64,000 nt of DNA, taken from the NCBI GenBank assembly GCA_041912595.1, contig JAYRMR010000022.1, positions 18,610 to 82,609 of the forward strand, written 5' to 3'. This stretch comes from Roseateles_B sp041912595. GTDB taxonomy: Bacteria > Pseudomonadota > Gammaproteobacteria > Burkholderiales > Burkholderiaceae_C. Position 1 is the first letter of the stretch. Each line of letters opens with the position of its first letter. A program made the translations under genes and the position numbers. Positions 26,677 through 35,096 of this stretch are shown piece by piece. Below the pieces are notes generated by a model, which made no database searches, was not told where the DNA came from, and worked only from the letters and a program-made list of their open reading frames with translations.

Positions 26677-27084
26677 TCAGGCATCGGGCGCGAAGTCTAT
26701 CGCGGCGGAATTGATGCAGAAGCGCTCGCCCGTGGGCCTCGGGCCGTCGGGGAAGACGTGGCCCAGGTGGGCGCCGCAGTGCTGGCATCGCACCTCGACG
26801 CGCACCATGCCATGGCTGCGGTCCTCGATGCGCTCGATCACGTCGGCATTCACTGGCGCCCAGTAGCTGGGCCAGCCGCAGCCGGCGTCGAACTTGGTCT
26901 CGGCCTCGAACAGGCGCGTGCCGCAGCAGACGCAGTCGTAGTGGCCGCGTGCCCAGTGGTCCCAGTACTGGCCGGTGAAGGCGCGTTCCGTGGCCGCGTG
27001 GCGCGTCACCTGGTATTGCAGATCGTCGAGCTGCTCACGCCACTCGGCGTCGCTCTTGCTGAAGGGGTAGGGCTTGTTGCTCAT
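26677..27084 (-). CDS. msrB: Peptide-methionine (R)-S-oxide reductase
   Basis: This 135-residue enzyme reduces the R form of methionine sulfoxide in proteins. The zinc-binding pairs are Cys51/Cys54 (CVCC) and Cys100/Cys103 (CQHC); the catalytic residue is Cys123 in RFCINS, with Cys69 (FDAGCGWPS) the likely resolving cysteine. There is no signal peptide, so it is cytoplasmic. The start ATG overlaps the selO stop (ATGA at 27081-27084), which couples it to SelO, another redox-linked protein. Confidence 0.95.
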   Translation of the reverse strand: MSNKPYPFSKSDAEWREQLDDLQYQVTRHAATERAFTGQYWDHWARGHYDCVCCGTRLFEAETKFDAGCGWPSYWAPVNADVIERIEDRSHGMVRVEVRCQHCGAHLGHVFPDGPRPTGERFCINSAAIDFAPDA

Positions 27085-28637
27085 GATGAACAGGACACCT
27101 CAAGACGGGAGGCCCAGTCGGGCGGGAAGTCCGCATCGGACGCTTGAGCGGGTTCGTCGTACGGGCGCTGCAGAACTTTCAGCAGCCGCTCGATTTCCGT
27201 GAAATCGCCCGCCTCGGCGCGCCGGATGGCGGTCTCGGCCAGGTGGTTGCGCAGCACGACGGCGGGGTTGACGGCCTGCATGCGGGGCAGGCGCTCGGCG
27301 TCCTCGCTGGCCTCGCGCGCGAGGCGCTCGCGGTAGCGCAGCGCCCAGAGGTCGAAGCGCTCGCGGTCCAGGAAGATGTCGCGCAGCGGCGCCCACGTGG
27401 CCTCGGCCATGGCGGGCCATTGCGAGAGGCGGCGATGGGCGATGGTGTAGTCGGTGCGATGCAGGGCCAGCAGCCGCAGCCAGTCGTCGATCAGGGCCTG
27501 GTCGTCGGCCTCGGCGCGCTGCAGGCCGAGCTTGGCCCGCATGCCGCGCAGCATCTCCTGCTGGAAGACCTGGCGGTAGGGCTCGAGGGCGTCGCCCAGC
27601 AGTTCGGCCACCGCCTCCTCGTCCCCGCCGATCAGCGGCATGAGGGCCTGCGCCAGCGCGTGCAGGTTCCAGAAGGCCACCTGCGGCTGGCGCACATAGG
27701 CGTAGCGGCCCTGGTGGTCCGAGTGGTTGCAGACGTGGCCCGGGTCGAAGCCGTCGAGGAAGCCGAAGGGGCCATAGTCCAGCGTGAGGCCCAGCAGGGA
27801 CATGTTGTCCGTGTTCATCACGCCGTGGCAGAAGCCCACGCACTGCCAGGCGGCCATCAGCTGCGCCGTCTGGCGGGCGATCTTCTCCAGCAGGGCCACG
27901 GGCGGCACGGGGGCCTCCAGGCACTCCGGCGCGTGGTGGCTCAGGACATGAGCCACCAGCTGTCGCAGCTCGTTCAGCTGGCCGTGATGCGCGAAGTGCT
28001 CGAGGTGGCCGAAGCGCAGGAAGCTGGGGGCGACGCGCGTGACCACGGCCGCCGTCTCCAGCGTCTCGCGCTGCACGCCCTGCGGCGAGCCCGTGATGCA
28101 CAGCGCTCGCGTGGTGGGGATGCCCAGCGCGGCCATGGCCTCGGAGCACAGGAACTCGCGGATGGAGGAGCGCAGCACCGCGCGGCCGTCGCCGCGGCGG
28201 GAGTAGGGCGTGCGCCCGGCGCCCTTGAGCTGCACCTCCCAGCGCTGGCCGTCGTGCACGAGTTCGCCCAGGTGCAGCGCACGCCCGTCGCCCAGCTGCC
28301 CGGCCCAGACGCCGAACTGATGACCGCTGTAGACGCTGGCCCAGGGCTGCATGCCGTCCCACAGCGCATTGCCGCTGAGCACCTGCAGCGCTTCCTCGTG
28401 GCGCCAGTCCTCGGGGAGACCCAGCATCCGCGCGCAGGCCTCGCTCGTGGCGACCCAATGCGGTGCGGACAGCGGCTCCGGTGGCAGCCGTGTCAGGAAG
28501 CCGTCACCCAGGCGGGTGAAGCTGGCCGGGTGGCTGCTGGGGACGCTGCCGAGCTGTTCCTGCCAGCTCATCGCGCCGCTCGCGAAGGGCTCGCCGCCCG
28601 TGTCCGGAGTGGGGCCGTTGCCCTTGTCGAAAACCAT
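27081..28637 (-). CDS. selO: Protein adenylyltransferase SelO (YdiU family)
   Basis: The 518-residue pseudokinase-fold enzyme transfers AMP to Ser/Thr/Tyr of target proteins, and in E. coli modifies redox proteins such as glutaredoxin. Recognised blocks are SVYSGHQFGVWAGQLGDGRA, QLKGAGRTPYSRRGDGRAVL, SIREFLCSEAM, GVMNTDNMSLLGLTLDYGPFGF and the terminal VSCSS, whose Cys matches the conserved C-terminal Cys (selenocysteine in animal homologues). The ATG at 28637 gives a normal N-terminus; longer in-frame starts would run into the promoter of the divergent acyl-CoA synthetase gene. It is the first gene of the selO-msrB-yciB-bolA run. Confidence 0.95.
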   Translation of the reverse strand: MVFDKGNGPTPDTGGEPFASGAMSWQEQLGSVPSSHPASFTRLGDGFLTRLPPEPLSAPHWVATSEACARMLGLPEDWRHEEALQVLSGNALWDGMQPWASVYSGHQFGVWAGQLGDGRALHLGELVHDGQRWEVQLKGAGRTPYSRRGDGRAVLRSSIREFLCSEAMAALGIPTTRALCITGSPQGVQRETLETAAVVTRVAPSFLRFGHLEHFAHHGQLNELRQLVAHVLSHHAPECLEAPVPPVALLEKIARQTAQLMAAWQCVGFCHGVMNTDNMSLLGLTLDYGPFGFLDGFDPGHVCNHSDHQGRYAYVRQPQVAFWNLHALAQALMPLIGGDEEAVAELLGDALEPYRQVFQQEMLRGMRAKLGLQRAEADDQALIDDWLRLLALHRTDYTIAHRRLSQWPAMAEATWAPLRDIFLDRERFDLWALRYRERLAREASEDAERLPRMQAVNPAVVLRNHLAETAIRRAEAGDFTEIERLLKVLQRPYDEPAQASDADFPPDWASRLEVSCSS

Positions 28638-28744
28638 GAGTTCCAGTGTAACGAGGGTGACTAAGCCGCTGTGCGGCGCAGGGTTAACATGATTTGCAAC
28701 TGCCGATTTCCGCTCCACGCAGGGCGGAGACCAAGGAGACATAG

Positions 28745-30403
28745 ATGGGTTTGATGGGACAGATGATGTCCATGCCGCTGCTGATCTCTTCGCTGATCCA
28801 GCACGCGGCTCGCCACTCCGGGGACACCGAGATCGTGAGCAAGCGGGTCGAGGGTGACCTGCACCGCTACAACTGGCGCAGCTGCGAGCGGCGCTCCCGC
28901 CAGGTGGCCCAGGCGCTGGCCCGCCTGGGGCTGAAGGCCGGCGATCGCGTCGGCACGCTGGCCTGGAACGGCTACCGGCACCTGGAGATCTACTACGGCA
29001 GCTCGGGCTCGGAGCTCGTCTGCCACACGATCAACCCGCGCCTCTTCCCCGAGCAGATCGCCTGGATCGCCAACGACGCGCAAGACCTGGCCCTGTGCTT
29101 CGACCTGAACTTCCTGCCGCTGGTCGAGAAGCTGGCACCGCAGCTGCCCAATGTGCGGCACTACGTGCTGATGACCGACCGCGCCCACATGCCCGCGCAG
29201 ACCACGCTGCCGGGCCTGCTGTGCTACGAGGAGCTCGTCGAGGCCGAGGACGGCCACTACGCCTGGCCGGTCTTCGACGAGAACGCCGCGTCGAGCATCT
29301 GCTACACCTCCGGCACCACCGGCCATCCGAAGGGCGCGGTGTACAGCCATCGCTCCAGCGTGCTGCATGCCTTCGCCTCCGCACTGCCCGACGGCATGGA
29401 TTGCTCCTCGAAGGACGTGATCCTGCCCGTGGTGCCGATGTTCCACGTCAACGCCTGGGGCCTGCCCTACAGCAGCGCCATCGTCGGCGCGAAGCTCGTG
29501 TTCCCCGGGCCGCACCTGGACGGCAAGTCCCTCTACGAACTCTTCGAATCGGAGCAGGTGACCTTCAGCGCCGGCGTCCCGACCGTGTGGCTGGGCCTGC
29601 TCAACTACGTGGGCGCGAACCAGCTCAAGTTCAGCAGCTTCACGCGCACGGTGATCGGCGGCTCCGCCTGCCCGCCGGCCATGCTGCGCACGCTGATGGA
29701 CGATTACGGCGTCGAGGTCATCCACGCCTGGGGCATGACGGAGCTCTCGCCGCTGGGCACGCTCTCCAAGCTCACCGCGCGCCAGCTCAAGCTGCCGCAG
29801 GAGGAGCAGCGCCGCATCCTGGAGAAGCAGGGCAAGGTGATCTACGGCATCGACATGGCCGTGATCGACGACGCCGGCGACGCCCAGCCCTGGGACGGCA
29901 CGAGCAGCGGCAACCTCGTCGTGCGCGGCCACTGGGTGATCAACAGCTACTTCGGGCAGACGCAGTCCGCGCTGGTGCCGGTGAAGGAGCAGGGCCATGA
30001 CGCCGGGCAGTGGTTCCCGACGGGCGACGTGGCCACCATCGACGCCGACGGCTTCATGCAGATCACGGACCGCAGCAAGGACGTGATCAAGTCCGGCGGC
30101 GAGTGGATCTCCTCCATCGATCTCGAGAACATCGCCATGGCCCACCCGGCCGTGGGAGAGGCGGCGGCCATCGCCTGCCGGCATCCGAAGTGGGACGAGC
30201 GCCCGCTGCTGGTCGTGGTGCGCAAGCCGGGCGCCGCCCTGAGCCGCGAGGAGATGCTGGCCTTCTACGAGGGCCGCATCGCGAAGTGGCAGATCCCGGA
30301 CGACGTCGTCTTCGTCGACGAGATCCCGCACACCGCCACCGGCAAGATCCAGAAGCTCAAGCTGCGCCAGCAGTTTGCCGAGCACCGCCTGCCCGGGACC
30401 TGA
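28745..30403 (+). CDS. Fatty-acyl-CoA synthetase (AMP-binding family)
   Basis: The 552-residue enzyme activates a carboxylic acid with ATP and CoA. The P-loop-like motif YTSGTTGHPKG is at residues 187-197, with HAWGMTELSP, TGDVATIDADGFMQITDRSKD, IKSGGEWIS and the C-terminal lysine region ATGKIQKLKLR all intact. It most resembles the medium/long-chain AlkK-type ligases. An AAGGAG site precedes the ATG at 28745. It is 108 bases upstream of a Liv-type ABC importer gene set on the same strand, so the imported compound is probably a carboxylic acid that is made into a CoA ester; that link is inference from gene order. Confidence 0.9.
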   Translation: MGLMGQMMSMPLLISSLIQHAARHSGDTEIVSKRVEGDLHRYNWRSCERRSRQVAQALARLGLKAGDRVGTLAWNGYRHLEIYYGSSGSELVCHTINPRLFPEQIAWIANDAQDLALCFDLNFLPLVEKLAPQLPNVRHYVLMTDRAHMPAQTTLPGLLCYEELVEAEDGHYAWPVFDENAASSICYTSGTTGHPKGAVYSHRSSVLHAFASALPDGMDCSSKDVILPVVPMFHVNAWGLPYSSAIVGAKLVFPGPHLDGKSLYELFESEQVTFSAGVPTVWLGLLNYVGANQLKFSSFTRTVIGGSACPPAMLRTLMDDYGVEVIHAWGMTELSPLGTLSKLTARQLKLPQEEQRRILEKQGKVIYGIDMAVIDDAGDAQPWDGTSSGNLVVRGHWVINSYFGQTQSALVPVKEQGHDAGQWFPTGDVATIDADGFMQITDRSKDVIKSGGEWISSIDLENIAMAHPAVGEAAAIACRHPKWDERPLLVVVRKPGAALSREEMLAFYEGRIAKWQIPDDVVFVDEIPHTATGKIQKLKLRQQFAEHRLPGT

Positions 30404-30511
30404 CCCGGCTGGCCGATCGCGTTCGCTGAGGCAGGACGGACCGCGAGGCCCGGACCTGCAGGACATGTTGAGACCGAGAACAGGCCCGCCAAGGGTCAGA
30501 AGGAGACATCC

Positions 30512-31756
30512 ATGTTGACTGCATCGCGTGAGTTCCAGCTGCGGCACGTCGCGGCATCCCTGCTGCTGGCGGGCCTGTCCCTCGGGGCCCAGGCCCAGAA
30601 GGGCGAGACGGTGAAGATCGCCTGGATCGACCCGCTGTCCGGCCTGATGGGGCCGGTGGGCCAGAACCAGGTCAAGAGCTTCCAGTTCTTCGCCGAGAAG
30701 TTCAACGCCACCAATCCGGCTGGCGTGAAGTTCGAGATCATCGCCATCGACAACAAGCTCAGCCCGGCCGAGACGCTCAATGCGCTGAAGTCGGCCATCG
30801 ACCAGGGCGTGCGCTACGTCACCCAGGGCAATGGCTCCGGCGCCGCGCTGGCCCTGATCGACGCGATCAACAAGCACAACGAGCGCAACCCCGGCAAGGA
30901 GGTGCTGTACCTCAACCACTCGGCCGTGGACCCGGACCTCACCAATGCCAAGTGCAGCTACTGGCACTTCCGCATGGACGCCGACACCTCGATGAAGATG
31001 GAGGCCATCACCACCTTCATGAAGGACCAGCCGGACGTCAAGAAGGTCTTCCTGCTCAACCAGAACTACGCTCACGGCCAGCAGGTCGCCAAGTACGCCA
31101 AGGAGATGCTGGCCCGCAAGCGTCCTGACATCCAGGTGGTGGGCGAGGACCTGCACCCGCTCGCCCAGGTGCGCGACTTCGCGCCCTACGTGGCCAAGAT
31201 CAAGGCCAGCGGCGCGGACACCGTCATCACCGGCAACTGGGGTTCAGACCTGACCCTCCTCGTGAAGGCGGCGAATGAGGCCGGCTACACGGGCAAGTTC
31301 TTCACCTACTACGCCGGTGTGAGCGGCACGCCCACGGCGCTGGGCGCGGCCTCGGCCGGCCGCGTGTTCCAGGTCTCGTACAACCACTACAACCTGGGCG
31401 GCCAGATGGGCAAGTGGATGGACGAGTACAAGAAGCGCTTCAACGACGACTTCTACACCGGCAGCGTCATCCACATCTACAGCCTGCTGGGCGAGGCCAT
31501 GGCCAAGGCCAAGAGCACCGACCCCGTCAAGGTGGCGGCGGCGCTGGAAGGCCTGACCGTCAAGAGCTTCAACGGCGAGGTGCAGGTGCGCAAGACCGAC
31601 CACCAGCTGCAGCAGCCGCTGTTCATCTCGGTGTGGAACAAGGCGGATGCCAAGTACAGCTACAGCCCGGAGAACACGGGCTACACGCTGATTCCGTTGA
31701 AGATGTATGACTCGTACGTCTCCTCGACGCCCACCTCCTGCCAAATGAAACGCTGA
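30512..31756 (+). CDS. Liv-type ABC transporter periplasmic binding protein
   Basis: The 414-residue protein has a signal peptide (HVAASLLLAGLSLGAQAQ) and the type-I periplasmic binding fold of the LivJ family: KIAWIDPLSGLMGPVGQNQ, FEIIAIDNKLSPAETLNALK, VFLLNQNYAHGQQVAKYAKEML, GADTVITGNWGSDLTLLVKAANEAGY. A disulfide could form near the C-terminus (TSCQMKR). The ligand is unknown; besides branched-chain amino acids, family members bind aromatic and fatty acids, amides and urea, and the acyl-CoA synthetase next door suggests an organic acid. An AAGGAG site precedes the ATG. Confidence 0.88.
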   Translation: MLTASREFQLRHVAASLLLAGLSLGAQAQKGETVKIAWIDPLSGLMGPVGQNQVKSFQFFAEKFNATNPAGVKFEIIAIDNKLSPAETLNALKSAIDQGVRYVTQGNGSGAALALIDAINKHNERNPGKEVLYLNHSAVDPDLTNAKCSYWHFRMDADTSMKMEAITTFMKDQPDVKKVFLLNQNYAHGQQVAKYAKEMLARKRPDIQVVGEDLHPLAQVRDFAPYVAKIKASGADTVITGNWGSDLTLLVKAANEAGYTGKFFTYYAGVSGTPTALGAASAGRVFQVSYNHYNLGGQMGKWMDEYKKRFNDDFYTGSVIHIYSLLGEAMAKAKSTDPVKVAAALEGLTVKSFNGEVQVRKTDHQLQQPLFISVWNKADAKYSYSPENTGYTLIPLKMYDSYVSSTPTSCQMKR

Positions 31757-31881
31757 ATCGGGCTGCATCTGCGGGCTGCGCGGGCCGATCTGGCGCTTGC
31801 GGTGCTCGCCGTACGCCTGTACGGCTGTGCTCCTCAGCGCCACCTCGACCCGCTCGCTGGCCGCAGCTGCATACCCGATTC
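31755..31881. repeat. Imperfect 127-bp palindromic element between binding-protein and permease genes
   Basis: GAATCGGG at 31755 pairs with CCCGATTC ending at 31881, and the centre is a perfect GCCGTAC-GCCT-GTACGGC hairpin (31808-31825), with further matches such as GGCGCT/AGCGCC between. The element begins inside the stop codon of the binding-protein gene. Its structure is that of an intergenic palindromic repeat; a large stem here could protect or stop the upstream mRNA and so raise binding protein over permease. No second copy was found in this window. Confidence 0.6.
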
Positions 31882-31959
31882 GGCGCCGGGGCGCCGACCT
31901 GCTGCCGCGACCGGCGCTCCGGTGGGATCGCCTCATGTTCCGACTTCTGACGAGGTGAC

Positions 31960-32976
31960 GTGGACCAACTCCTGATCAACCTGCTCAACGGCCTGGCCTC
32001 GGGGCTGCTGCTGTTCATGCTCAGTGCGGGGCTCACGCTGATCTTCAGCATGATGGGCGTGCTGAACTTCGCGCATGCCAGCTTCTACATGCTGGGCGCC
32101 TACGCGGCCTATGTGCTGGCGGGCTGGCTGGGCTTCTGGCCGGCGCTGGTGCTGGCGCCGCTGGTGGTGGGCGCGCTCGGTGCACTGTTCGAGCGCACGG
32201 CGCTGCGGCGGGTGCACAAGTACGGCCATGTGCCCGAGCTGCTGATCACGTTCGGGCTGTCCTACGTGATCCTCGAGCTGGTGCAGCTGGTCTTCGGCCG
32301 GACCTCGGTGCCCTTCGGCCCGCCGCCGGCGCTGCAGGGCTCGGCCTTCACGCTGGTGCAGGCCGCGGGGCAAGGCCTGACCCTCGTGTGGGGCGAGGCC
32401 ACGCCGGCGCAGTGCGCCGCAGCGGCGTGCTCGAAGTTCCCGCTGACCCGTGCCTTCATGATGCTGGTGGCGCTGGCGATGCTGGGCGGCCTGTGGGCCC
32501 TGCTCACGCGCAGCCGCATCGGGCTGGTGATCCAGGCGGCGCTCACGCACCCGGAGATGGCCGAGGCCCTTGGCCACAACGTGCCCCGCGTGCTGATGCT
32601 GGTCTTCGGCAGCGGCTGCGCGCTGGCCGCGCTGGCCGGCGTGATCGGCGGGATCACCTTCGTGACGGAGCCCGCCATGGCGGCCATCGTGGGCTCCATC
32701 ATCTTCGTCGTGGTGGTGGTCGGGGGTGTCGGCTCGCTGGCGGGGGCCTTCGTGGCCTCGCTGCTGATCGGGCTGATCCAGACGCTGCCGCTGACGGTGG
32801 ACGGCTCGCTCGCCACGCTGGCACAGCATCTCGGCCTGGCAGTCACGCCGGCCACACCGGGCTATCCGCTGCTGAAGCTCTCGCTCGCGCAGGTCGCGCC
32901 CATCCTGCCCTATCTGCTGATGGTGCTGATCCTGATCTTCCGGCCCAAGGGCCTCTTCGGCACGCGGGACGACTGA
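31960..32976 (+). CDS. livH: Liv-type ABC transporter permease (LivH)
   Basis: The 338-residue inner-membrane protein starts at GTG 31960 after a GAGGTGAC site. The first residues (LLINLLNGLASGLLLFMLSAGLTLIFSMMGVLNFAH) show the LivH N-terminal pattern, given here in part; GVLNFAHASFYMLGAY is the family core. About eight membrane helices follow, including GGVGSLAGAFVASLLIGLIQ, the segment that contacts the ATPase. A roughly 50-residue loop (VPFGPPPALQGSAF onward) is longer than in classical LivH. It pairs with livM, 12 bases downstream. Confidence 0.9.
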   Translation: MDQLLINLLNGLASGLLLFMLSAGLTLIFSMMGVLNFAHASFYMLGAYAAYVLAGWLGFWPALVLAPLVVGALGALFERTALRRVHKYGHVPELLITFGLSYVILELVQLVFGRTSVPFGPPPALQGSAFTLVQAAGQGLTLVWGEATPAQCAAAACSKFPLTRAFMMLVALAMLGGLWALLTRSRIGLVIQAALTHPEMAEALGHNVPRVLMLVFGSGCALAALAGVIGGITFVTEPAMAAIVGSIIFVVVVVGGVGSLAGAFVASLLIGLIQTLPLTVDGSLATLAQHLGLAVTPATPGYPLLKLSLAQVAPILPYLLMVLILIFRPKGLFGTRDD

Positions 32977-32988
32977 GGGAGCGCCGCC

Positions 32989-34296
32989 ATGAACCATGTG
33001 CGCGCCAGCACGGCGCACTTCCACTTCAAGCCCTGGAACGTCGGCCGCTGGCTGGTGTGGGGCTTCTATGCCTTGCTGCTCGGCGTGGCGCCGCTGCTGT
33101 GGACCAGCAGCCTCGCCCACACCATGCTGTCGCAGATGGGCATCGGCATCATCGCCTGCCTGGCCTACAACCTGCTGCTGGGGCAGGGCGGCATGCTGAG
33201 CTTCGGGCACGCGGTCTACAGCGGGCTCGGCGCCTTCCTGGCCATGCACACGCTGAACCAGGTCTCGGCCGGTCAGCTGGCGCTGCCGGTGAGCCTCGTG
33301 CCGCTGGCGGGCGGCCTGGCCGGGCTCTTCTTCGCGGCACTGTTCGGCTATGTCTCGACCAAGAAGTCCGGCACGCCCTTCGCGATGATCACGCTGGGCC
33401 TGGGCGAGCTGATCTGGTCGATGTCGCTGATGCTGCCGGAGTTCTTCGGCGGGGAGGGCGGCGTCTCCGGCAACCGCGTGGTGGGCGCGCCGGTGCTGGG
33501 CATCAGCTTCGGGCCGCAGATCCAGGTCTACTACCTGATCGCGCTCTACTGCTTCATCAGCACGGCCGCGCTCTTCGCGCTCACGCGCACGCCGCTGGGG
33601 CGCATGCTCAACGCGGTGCGGGACAACCCCGAGCGCGTCGAGTTCATCGGCTACGACACCCGCTGGGTGCGCTTCCTGGCCTTCCTGATCTCGGGATTCT
33701 TCGCGGGCATCGCGGGCGGCCTGGGCGCGCTCAACTTCGAGATCGTCACGGCCGAGGTCGTGGGCGCGGCGCGCTCCGGCGGCTATCTGCTCTTCACCTT
33801 CCTCGGCGGGGCGACGTTCTTCTTCGGGCCCATCATCGGTGCGGTGCTGATGGTGCTCGCCGGCGTGCTGCTGTCCGAGCTGACGCAGGCCTGGCTGCTC
33901 TACCTCGGCCTCGTCTTCCTCTTCATGGTCGTCTACGCGCCGGGCGGCATCGCCTCGCTGATCATGATGAACCTGCGCGTCGCGGCCTTCGGCAAGCTCT
34001 CGCGCCTGTGGACGGCCTACCTCGCGCTGGCCGGCACCGGGCTCACCGTGCTGCTGGGCGCGAGCTGCATCGTGGAGATGCTCTACCACCTGCAGCTCAA
34101 CGCGGCGATGGGGCCGGAGCTGGGCTTCATGGGCGCCCGCATCCGCAGCAACTCGGTCGATGCCTGGTTCGGCGCGGGGCTGGCCATGGCCGTGGGCCTG
34201 GCGCTCTTCGAGCTGGCACGGCGGCGCTTCAAGGCGGAATGGGACCAGACCCAGGAAGAGATCGAGCAGGACATCAAGCGTCGGGAGAGCCTGTGA
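32989..34296 (+). CDS. livM: Liv-type ABC transporter permease (LivM)
   Basis: The 435-residue membrane protein has LivM features: GIGIIACLAYNLLLGQGGMLSFGHAVY (two adjoining blocks), MITLGLGELIWSMSLM, GRMLNAVRDNPERVEFIGYD, and FLISGFFAGIAGGLGAL. The helical core ends near residue 330. An unusual C-terminal extension follows, with two more predicted membrane segments (ALAGTGLTVLLGASCIVEML and FGAGLAMAVGLALFELA) and a charged end (WDQTQEEIEQDIKRRE). Its stop overlaps the GTG start of livG. Confidence 0.9.
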   Translation: MNHVRASTAHFHFKPWNVGRWLVWGFYALLLGVAPLLWTSSLAHTMLSQMGIGIIACLAYNLLLGQGGMLSFGHAVYSGLGAFLAMHTLNQVSAGQLALPVSLVPLAGGLAGLFFAALFGYVSTKKSGTPFAMITLGLGELIWSMSLMLPEFFGGEGGVSGNRVVGAPVLGISFGPQIQVYYLIALYCFISTAALFALTRTPLGRMLNAVRDNPERVEFIGYDTRWVRFLAFLISGFFAGIAGGLGALNFEIVTAEVVGAARSGGYLLFTFLGGATFFFGPIIGAVLMVLAGVLLSELTQAWLLYLGLVFLFMVVYAPGGIASLIMMNLRVAAFGKLSRLWTAYLALAGTGLTVLLGASCIVEMLYHLQLNAAMGPELGFMGARIRSNSVDAWFGAGLAMAVGLALFELARRRFKAEWDQTQEEIEQDIKRRESL

Positions 34297-35096
34297 GCGA
34301 GCACCTCAACACGCCGGACGGCGCCTATGCGCTCGAGCTGCTGGACCTGCGCAAGCGCTTCGGCCGCAGCGAGATCATCCGCGGCGCGCAGCTGCAGGTG
34401 CGCGCGGGCGAGCGCGTCGCGCTGATCGGTCCCAACGGCGCGGGCAAGTCCACGCTGTTCAACCTCATCAGCGGCCGCTTCGCGCCCACGAGCGGCGAGG
34501 TGCGCCTGCACGGCCGGCGCATCAGTGGCCTGCCGCCGTACCAGATCAACCGCCTCGGGCTGGCGCGCAGCTTCCAGGTGTCCAACCTGTTCTCGCGCCT
34601 GTCGGTGTTCGAGAACATCCGCTGCGCGCTGCTGTGGTCCATGGGCTACCGCTACAGCTTCTGGCACTTCCTGGCCGGGCTGGACGGACTCAATGACCGC
34701 GTGGAGGAGTTGCTGGAGCAGATCCAGCTGGACCGCCGGCGCGACGTGCTGGCCATGAACCTCACCTACGCCGAGGCACGGGCGCTGGAGATCGGCATGA
34801 CCATCGCGAGCGGCGCTTCCGTGATCCTGCTGGACGAGCCCACCGCGGGCATGAGCAAGAGCGAGACGCAGCGCTTCATCCAGCTCATCCGGCAGGTCAC
34901 CGAGGGGCGCACGCTGCTGACGGTGGAGCACGACATGGGCGTGGTCTTCGGGCTGGCCGACCGCATCGCGGTGCTGGTCTATGGCGAGGTCATCGCCTTC
35001 GACACCCCCGAGGCCGTGCGCGCGGATGCCCGGGTGCAGCAGGCCTATCTGGGATCGGTGCTGGCCGAGCACGCGGCGGCGGGAGCGACGGCATGA
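34293..35096 (+). CDS. livG: Liv-type ABC transporter ATPase (LivG), variant signature
   Basis: The 267-residue ATPase starts at GTG 34293, overlapping the livM stop. Walker A is intact (GPNGAGKST, residues 47-55), as are Walker B VILLDEPTAGMS (177-188) and H-loop VEHDMGVV. The signature motif is degenerate: LTYAEARALEIG at 157-168 replaces the usual LSYGxQRxLEIA, so the central glycine-glutamine pair is lost. With the altered LivF Walker A, the two ATP sites of the heterodimer should be unequal. It is co-translated with livF (ATGA at 35093-35096). Confidence 0.9.
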   Translation: MSEHLNTPDGAYALELLDLRKRFGRSEIIRGAQLQVRAGERVALIGPNGAGKSTLFNLISGRFAPTSGEVRLHGRRISGLPPYQINRLGLARSFQVSNLFSRLSVFENIRCALLWSMGYRYSFWHFLAGLDGLNDRVEELLEQIQLDRRRDVLAMNLTYAEARALEIGMTIASGASVILLDEPTAGMSKSETQRFIQLIRQVTEGRTLLTVEHDMGVVFGLADRIAVLVYGEVIAFDTPEAVRADARVQQAYLGSVLAEHAAAGATA

